Part shown: positions 5,601 to 9,406 of the stretch, piece after piece
Numbering within the stretch: the first letter of the stretch is position 1
Layout of the letters: the number at the start of each line of letters is the position of its first letter
Assembly: GCA_004299665.1 (NCBI GenBank)
Contig: SCQZ01000208.1
Location: forward strand, 1 to 9,406
Source: Jatrophihabitans sp.
GTDB taxonomy: Bacteria; Actinomycetota; Actinomycetes; Mycobacteriales; Jatrophihabitantaceae
Direction of reading: 5' to 3'
Length of the DNA: 9,406 nucleotides
Made by a program: the position numbers and the translations under genes
Notes under the pieces: generated by a model
Database searches by the model: none
The model's input: the letters and a program-made list of their open reading frames with translations, nothing else
What the model was told of the DNA's origin: nothing

Positions 5601-7096
5601 CCACGGCGCGAGAACTTCAGCCTCAGCACGCGGCGCACGATCGGGTACTGCTGCTTGGTGCGCGGGAAGGCCTGCATGTCCTGACCCATCGAGAACTTCT
5701 TGCGCGTCGTCGCCTTCGGGCGGCTGAACTCGCGCAGCCCGTCGTCACCGTGGAAGCGCCCGAACCCGCTGTCGCCCACGCCGCCGAACGGCAGCGCCGG
5801 GATCCCGACGAAGGTCATCACCGAGTTGATCGTCGTCCCCCCGGCACGCAGCCGGTCGGCGATCTGCGGCCCGTGGTCCGCCGAGAAGACCGAGGAGGCC
5901 AGGCCGAAGCTCGTCGCGTTGGCCCGCTCGACCGCCGCGTCCACGTCCCTCACGGTGTTGATCACGACGACCGGCCCGAACGTCTCCTCCTGCACCGCGG
6001 CGCAGTCCTCCGGGACGTCGACCAGGACGATCGGGTGGATGTACGGCGCCTTGATCGAGTCCAGCCCGCCGACCAGCGCCGTCGCCCCACGGTCGAGGGC
6101 CTCGGCGACGTGGCGGCGCACGACGTCGATCTGGCCGGGCAGCGTCATCGGCCCGTAGTCGCACGAGTCGTCCAGGCCGACGGTCAGCCGCGACACCCGC
6201 TCGGTGATCCGGGCCAGGAAGGCCTCCCGGACCGCCTCGACGACGTACACCCGTTCGACCCCGACGCAGGCCTGCCCGGCGTGCCAGAACCCGCCCCAGG
6301 TGACCGAGGCGGTCGCGGCGTCCAGGTCGGCGTCCTCGGCCACGATCGTCGCGTCCTTGCCGCCCAGTTCGAGCAGCACCGGCGTGAGCGTCTGCGAGCA
6401 GGCGGCCATCACCTTGCGGCCGGTGGGCACCGACCCGGTGAAGGCGATCTTGTCAACGCCCGCGGTGCACAGCGCATGGCCCGTCTCCCCGAAGCCGGTC
6501 ACCCAGCCCACCAGTCCGGCGGGCGCGTCGGGGTTGGCCCGGCGGAAGGACTCGACGGCGTAGACGCCGGTCGCGCTGCTGAACTCGCTCGGCTTGAGGA
6601 CGACGGCGTTGCCCGCGGCCAGCGCGTACGCCATCCCGCACAGCGGGGTGTACATCGGGAAGTTCCAGGGCGCGATCACCCCGGCGACGCCGAGCGGCAG
6701 GTACTCCAGCGTCGCCTCGAAGTTGGCCAGCGCCGCGCCGGGGAAGACCCGGCGCCGCTGCAGCACCCGCTCGGCGTTCTTCGCGGCCCAGCGGATGTCC
6801 TCGAGCCCGGCGAGCAGTTCGAACTGCACGTCGCCCTTGGGCTTGCCGGTCTCGGCGTTGCCGAGCGCGCAGATCTCGTCCGAGTGCTTGGCCAGCCAGG
6901 ACGTCCAGCGCATCAGCCGGCGCCGGCGCTCCACGTACCCCAGGTCGGCCCACCACTGCTGGGCGGCCCGCGCCTGCGCGACCACGCGGGCGACGTCGGC
7001 GGCGGTGTGGACCGGGTAGGTGCCGACCCGCGCCCCGGTGGCCGGGTGGGTCAGGTCGAAGGTGTCCGCGGTGTCGGGACTCAACTGAGCCGTCAT
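5597..7096 (-). CDS. NAD(P)-dependent aldehyde dehydrogenase family protein
   Basis: A 499-residue aldehyde dehydrogenase, full length for the family, oxidising aldehydes to acids. The oxyanion-hole Asn is N145 in PWNFP. Cofactor residues are K168 (VLKPSE) and FTGSVPTG at 219-226. The general base is E243 in LELGGKD and the nucleophile is C277 in GQACVG. The second cofactor glutamate is E371 in EETFGP. The C-terminal tail is basic (about 485-499, RRVLRLKFSRRG), which could hold the enzyme near a membrane; this is a guess. The ATG at 7094-7096 was chosen because the catalytic domain then has the usual N-terminal length and an operator and -10 box sit one base upstream. An in-frame extension to 7312 would run 72 residues back through the acetyltransferase gene. 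It lies 10 bases after the GNAT stop. The probable substrate is a fatty or sterol-side-chain aldehyde, inferred from context only. Confidence 0.92.
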   Translation of the reverse strand: MTAQLSPDTADTFDLTHPATGARVGTYPVHTAADVARVVAQARAAQQWWADLGYVERRRRLMRWTSWLAKHSDEICALGNAETGKPKGDVQFELLAGLEDIRWAAKNAERVLQRRRVFPGAALANFEATLEYLPLGVAGVIAPWNFPMYTPLCGMAYALAAGNAVVLKPSEFSSATGVYAVESFRRANPDAPAGLVGWVTGFGETGHALCTAGVDKIAFTGSVPTGRKVMAACSQTLTPVLLELGGKDATIVAEDADLDAATASVTWGGFWHAGQACVGVERVYVVEAVREAFLARITERVSRLTVGLDDSCDYGPMTLPGQIDVVRRHVAEALDRGATALVGGLDSIKAPYIHPIVLVDVPEDCAAVQEETFGPVVVINTVRDVDAAVERANATSFGLASSVFSADHGPQIADRLRAGGTTINSVMTFVGIPALPFGGVGDSGFGRFHGDDGLREFSRPKATTRKKFSMGQDMQAFPRTKQQYPIVRRVLRLKFSRRG

Positions 7097-7097
7097 G

Positions 7098-7111
7098 TAG
7101 AACACGTTACA
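7098..7111 (-). promoter_or_regulatory. KstR-type operator overlapping the aldehyde dehydrogenase promoter
   Basis: The same 14-mer as at the GMC gene (TAGAACACGTTACA on the plus strand) matches TnnAACnnGTTnnA fully. It ends one base before the ATG. On the minus strand it contains TAACGT (7104-7109), a TANNNT -10 box 7 bases before the ATG, which suggests a leaderless transcript blocked directly by the repressor. The site also covers the stop codon of the upstream acetyltransferase gene (7107-7109). KstR itself is inferred from the known consensus. Confidence 0.65.
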
Positions 7112-8009
7112 GTTCCGCCACCCCGCGGGGTAGGTCTGCAGGCCCAGCGGCCCGGCACCTGTCACGCACCTCGGCAAGGCGCTGGAAGCCTGCCGACGCA
7201 TACGTGGCGACGGCCGCGGCGTTGGCGCTGGGGGTGCAGACGGCCGCGCTGGAGGCACCCAGGTCCCGCAGCGCCGCTGCTGCGGCGACGCTGACGGCGG
7301 TGCCGAACCCACGGCCCCGGTGGTCGCGGTGCACGCCCATCGGTTCGAGCAGTCCGGGCCGTCCCGGGCCGGCAGACCACACCGTCACCGCCGCCACCGC
7401 CTCGTCGTGGTCGTCGAAGGCGACCAGGCATCGCGCGTCGGCGTACGTCGGGGCCAAACTCATGGCGTGCCACGCCTCGATCGTGAACGTCGAGTTGGCG
7501 AATGCCGCGCGCTGCACCCGCACCCGCACCTGCGCGCTCCGCGGCTCGATCGTCTCGATCCTGACTCCCGGATCCGGCACGGGCGGGGCGAGATCGCGAC
7601 GCAACGGTGTCCATGGCTCGTCGGTGTCCCAGCCCCGCGCGGCGAGCACGGTCTGCAGCGCCGCGCCCGCGGGCGCCTCGACACTGACCCGTTCCGGGCC
7701 GAGCACGCCACGTTCGGGGCTGGCGAGGTCCGTCGCCAGGCGGTCGGCGAGGGCGCCGTCCTGCTGCGCATCGGGCGCGACGGCCAGCCGCAGCAGCGAG
7801 TGCCCGTCCAGCAGCCCGACGGCGACAATGCGCCCGTCCCGCCGCCAGATCCTCAGTGCTCGACTGACCGCCTGCTCGCCGAACCGCCAGAACCAGCCCA
7901 GGTCGCCGGGATGGAGTTGGAACGGCGCGCCGTCGTCCTGCCAGTCGCGCAGCGCGGCCACGGCGCCGCCCAGACCGTCCGGACCCGGTGTCTGCAAGGT
8001 GATCGCCAT
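7107..8009 (-). CDS. GNAT family N-acetyltransferase with tandem GNAT-like halves
   Basis: A 300-residue protein with two GNAT-like halves. The C-terminal half (about 148-290) is the active-looking one: it carries the acetyl-CoA pyrophosphate loop RDHRGRGFGTAV at 228-239 (R231-G-R-G234-F-G236) and the final NAAAVATYASAGFQ segment at 263-276. The N-terminal half (about 1-140) keeps the overall order but lacks the glycine loop, and is probably degenerate. The family transfers acetyl from acetyl-CoA to amines; the acceptor here is unknown. It starts 22 bases after the acyl-CoA dehydrogenase stop on the same strand, so the two are probably co-transcribed. No strong ribosome binding site is seen before the ATG at 8007-8009. 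Its last codon and stop lie inside the operator of the next gene. Confidence 0.85.
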   Translation of the reverse strand: MAITLQTPGPDGLGGAVAALRDWQDDGAPFQLHPGDLGWFWRFGEQAVSRALRIWRRDGRIVAVGLLDGHSLLRLAVAPDAQQDGALADRLATDLASPERGVLGPERVSVEAPAGAALQTVLAARGWDTDEPWTPLRRDLAPPVPDPGVRIETIEPRSAQVRVRVQRAAFANSTFTIEAWHAMSLAPTYADARCLVAFDDHDEAVAAVTVWSAGPGRPGLLEPMGVHRDHRGRGFGTAVSVAAAAALRDLGASSAAVCTPSANAAAVATYASAGFQRLAEVRDRCRAAGPADLPRGVAEL

Positions 8010-8031
8010 GTCACGATCATCGCCCGGAGGT

Positions 8032-9177
8032 CTACAGGAATCGGGAGATGATCTCCTTCATGATCTCGTTGGTGCCGCCGTAGATCTTCTGGATGCGCGA
8101 GTCCGTCCACACCTTCGAGATCGGGTACTCCTGCATGTAGCCGTACCCGCCGAACAGTTGCAGGCACTCGTCCGCGACGTCGCACTGTGCCTGCGTCAGC
8201 CACCACTTGGCCATCGAGGCCGTCGGGATGTCCAGCTCGCCCCGCAGGTGCTTGACGATGCAGTCGTCGATGAACACGCGCGCGATCTTCGCGGTCGTCG
8301 CGACCTCGGCCAGCTTGAACTTGGTGTTCTGGAAGCCGAAGATCGCCCGGCCGAAGGCCTCGCGCTCCTTGGTGTAGCGCAGCGTCTCGCGCAGTGCCAC
8401 CTCGATGGTCGCGACGGCCGCCACCGCCAGCACCAGCCGTTCCTGCTGCAACTGCTGCATGAGCTGGACGAAGCCCTGGCCCTCGGCCTCGCCGAGCAGG
8501 TTCGCGACCGGGACCCGGACGGCGCCGTAGAACAGTTCGGCGGTGTCCTGCCCGTGCTGGCCCACCTTCTTCAGGACCCGGCCGCGGGAGAACCCGTCCA
8601 GCCCGTCGGTCTCGACGACGATCAGCGAGATGCCGGACGCCGCGTTCTCCGGATCGGTCTTGGCGACGGTGATCACCAGGTTCGCCAGCAGGCCGTTGGA
8701 GATGAAGGTCTTGGACCCGTCGAGGACGTACTGCCCTCCCCCACTGTCGCGGATCGCCCGGGTCGTGATGTTCTGCAGGTCCGACCCGGTGCCCGGTTCG
8801 GTCATCGCGATCGCCCCGACCATCTCGCCGGACGCCAGCTTCGGCAACCAGCGCTGCTTCTGCTCCTCGGTGCCGTAGTTCAGGATGTAGTGGGCGACGA
8901 TCGTCGAGTGGACGGCTGTGCCGAGGCTTCCGGCATTGGCGCGGATCTGCTCCTCGGCGATCACGGCCTCGTGCGCGAAAGTCCCGCCGCCGCCGCCGTA
9001 CTGCTCGGGGATGGACGGGCACAACAGGCCTAGCGCGCCGGCCTTGTTCCAGACCTCGCGGTCGACGTGTTGCTGCTGGGCCCAGCGCTCCTCGTGCGGG
9101 GCACACTCCTTCTCGAAGAAGGTGCGCGCCAGGTCACGGAACGCCTCGATGTCGTCGTCGCTCCAGGCGGGTTGCAT
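8032..9177 (-). CDS. Acyl-CoA dehydrogenase, long-chain type
   Basis: A 381-residue FAD-dependent acyl-CoA dehydrogenase, the usual length, making the trans-2-enoyl-CoA in the first step of beta-oxidation. The N-terminal helical domain ends near residue 120. Signature 1 (AMTEPGTGSD) is at 124-133, and the FAD-binding QLFGGYGYMQEYPISKVWTD segment is at 340-359. The C terminus reads YGGTNEIMKEI (366-376). Medium- and short-chain enzymes carry the catalytic glutamate in a YEGT motif at this place, but here it is YGGT. E259, in the helix before ETLRYTKEREAFG, aligns with the catalytic glutamate of long-chain and isovaleryl-CoA dehydrogenases. A long-chain or branched acyl substrate is therefore likely. 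The ATG at 9175-9177 gives a normal N terminus and has a -10 box 6 bases upstream; an extension to 9297 would run through the gltX terminator. First gene of a run with GNAT and possibly the aldehyde dehydrogenase. Confidence 0.93.
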   Translation of the reverse strand: MQPAWSDDDIEAFRDLARTFFEKECAPHEERWAQQQHVDREVWNKAGALGLLCPSIPEQYGGGGGTFAHEAVIAEEQIRANAGSLGTAVHSTIVAHYILNYGTEEQKQRWLPKLASGEMVGAIAMTEPGTGSDLQNITTRAIRDSGGGQYVLDGSKTFISNGLLANLVITVAKTDPENAASGISLIVVETDGLDGFSRGRVLKKVGQHGQDTAELFYGAVRVPVANLLGEAEGQGFVQLMQQLQQERLVLAVAAVATIEVALRETLRYTKEREAFGRAIFGFQNTKFKLAEVATTAKIARVFIDDCIVKHLRGELDIPTASMAKWWLTQAQCDVADECLQLFGGYGYMQEYPISKVWTDSRIQKIYGGTNEIMKEIISRFL

Positions 9178-9180
9178 GGG

Positions 9181-9195
9181 CACAGGGTATCTGTG
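9181..9195 (-). promoter_or_regulatory. Inverted repeat over the putative -10 box of the acyl-CoA dehydrogenase gene
   Basis: CACAG-GGTAT-CTGTG is a perfect 5-bp inverted repeat around 5 bases, three bases before the ATG. On the minus strand it contains TACCCT (9184-9189), a TANNNT -10 box 6 bases before the start codon. The overlap resembles an operator laid over a leaderless promoter. It does not match the KstR-type sites in this window. Short arms leave chance as an option. Confidence 0.35.
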
Positions 9196-9237
9196 ACGTA
9201 TCGTTGCGGCTACGCGCGCGGCCCCGCCCCGTCGCCT

Positions 9238-9288
9238 CCCCCCTCGTGCGACCAGGAAACCGGCGGAAATCTGGTCACACGAGGGGGG
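9238..9288 (-). terminator. Terminator hairpin at the end of gltX
   Basis: Two 18-base arms (9238-9255 and 9271-9288) pair with a single exception, which is a G-U wobble in the minus-strand RNA. The loop has 15 bases. The stem is long and ends in six G-C pairs, with no T tract, as is common for actinobacteria. It starts inside gltX: the last codons and the TGA (9275-9277) form part of the stem. It separates gltX from the acyl-CoA dehydrogenase run. Confidence 0.75.
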
Positions 9289-9406
9289 AAGGCGCAACCA
9301 GGGCGGCGCGCAGGCGGGCGAGCGAGCGCTCCCGCCCCAGGATCTGCATCGACTCGAACAGCGGGGGTGACACGGTGCGCCCGGTGATCGCGACGCGGAC
9401 CGGACC
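9275..9406 (-). CDS. gltX: Glutamyl-tRNA synthetase, C-terminal end (cut by the window)
   Basis: The last 43 codons of glutamyl-tRNA synthetase, which charges tRNA-Glu with glutamate. The visible residues begin GPVRVAITGRTVSPPLFES and continue with an ILGRERSLARL helix, the conserved C-terminal end of the anticodon-binding domain. The catalytic domain with its HIGH and KMSKS motifs lies beyond base 9406. It ends with a short tail and a TGA at 9275-9277 that is part of a terminator stem. The order gltX, then tRNA-Gln, then tRNA-Glu on one strand is kept in this window, but with about 8.7 kb of other genes between. Confidence 0.85.
   Translation of the reverse strand, partial: GPVRVAITGRTVSPPLFESMQILGRERSLARLRAALVAPSPLV

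Noticed and set aside
4490..7294. A 934-codon open frame on the plus strand
   Set aside because: It runs antisense to the SDR and aldehyde dehydrogenase genes and through the membrane protein gene in another frame. Its translation is Arg/Pro/Gly-rich with no domain. It is open only because of high GC.
7097..7312. A 72-residue N-terminal extension of the aldehyde dehydrogenase
   Set aside because: It runs out of frame through the conserved C-terminal part of the acetyltransferase gene, and its composition is Pro/Arg/Ala-rich and not family-like.
7204..9033. A 609-codon open frame on the plus strand
   Set aside because: It is antisense to the GNAT and acyl-CoA dehydrogenase genes, both of which carry clear family motifs. 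The plus-strand product is low in complexity and matches nothing.
9178..9297. A 40-residue N-terminal extension of the acyl-CoA dehydrogenase
   Set aside because: It would pass through the terminator and the end of gltX. The family's normal N terminus starts at the ATG at 9177.
1..9406. CRISPR array, insertion sequence, toxin-antitoxin or defence system
   Set aside because: I found no regularly spaced direct repeats, no transposase or terminal inverted repeats, and no gene with such motifs on either strand.

Overview
The window is high-GC actinobacterial DNA. The evidence is GC-rich third codon positions, GTG starts, hairpin terminators without a T tract, -10 boxes of the form TANNNT lying 6-8 nt before start codons, and two copies of a motif matching the operator of KstR, the TetR-family lipid and sterol repressor of Mycobacterium, Rhodococcus and Nocardia. 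The gene content fits a lipid-degrading actinomycete, possibly of the mycolic-acid group. The exact genus cannot be read from this sequence.

Left edge (1-678): a decayed 3' end of a phage-type tyrosine integrase, then a strong hairpin, then tRNA-Glu(CTC) and tRNA-Gln(CTG), both on the minus strand with a plausible shared promoter. Middle (679-5600): a GMC-family FAD alcohol dehydrogenase/oxidase (minus), divergent from a RibD-C/DHFR-like reductase and a two-domain VOC (glyoxalase-fold) protein (both plus). A short-chain dehydrogenase (minus) follows, divergent from a small membrane-anchored protein of unknown function (plus). Right (5597-9177): a minus-strand run of acyl-CoA dehydrogenase, then a tandem-GNAT acetyltransferase, then an aldehyde dehydrogenase, with gaps of only 22 and 10 nt. 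Right edge (9238-9406): a hairpin terminator and the last 43 codons of gltX (glutamyl-tRNA synthetase), cut by the window.

The catabolic genes form a coherent set. An alcohol dehydrogenase (GMC or SDR) could make an aldehyde, the aldehyde dehydrogenase could oxidise it to an acid, and the acyl-CoA dehydrogenase could start beta-oxidation. No acyl-CoA ligase is present in the window. The GMC and aldehyde dehydrogenase genes share an identical 17-bp element next to their start codons, so they are probably co-regulated by a KstR-type repressor.

I see no wholly new system. The most useful observations are the duplicated operator, the cluster of apparently leaderless promoters, the integrase fossil beside tRNA-Glu, and the separation of gltX from its usual tRNA-Gln/tRNA-Glu neighbours by about 8.7 kb of metabolic genes. 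There is no CRISPR array, insertion sequence or rRNA in the window.
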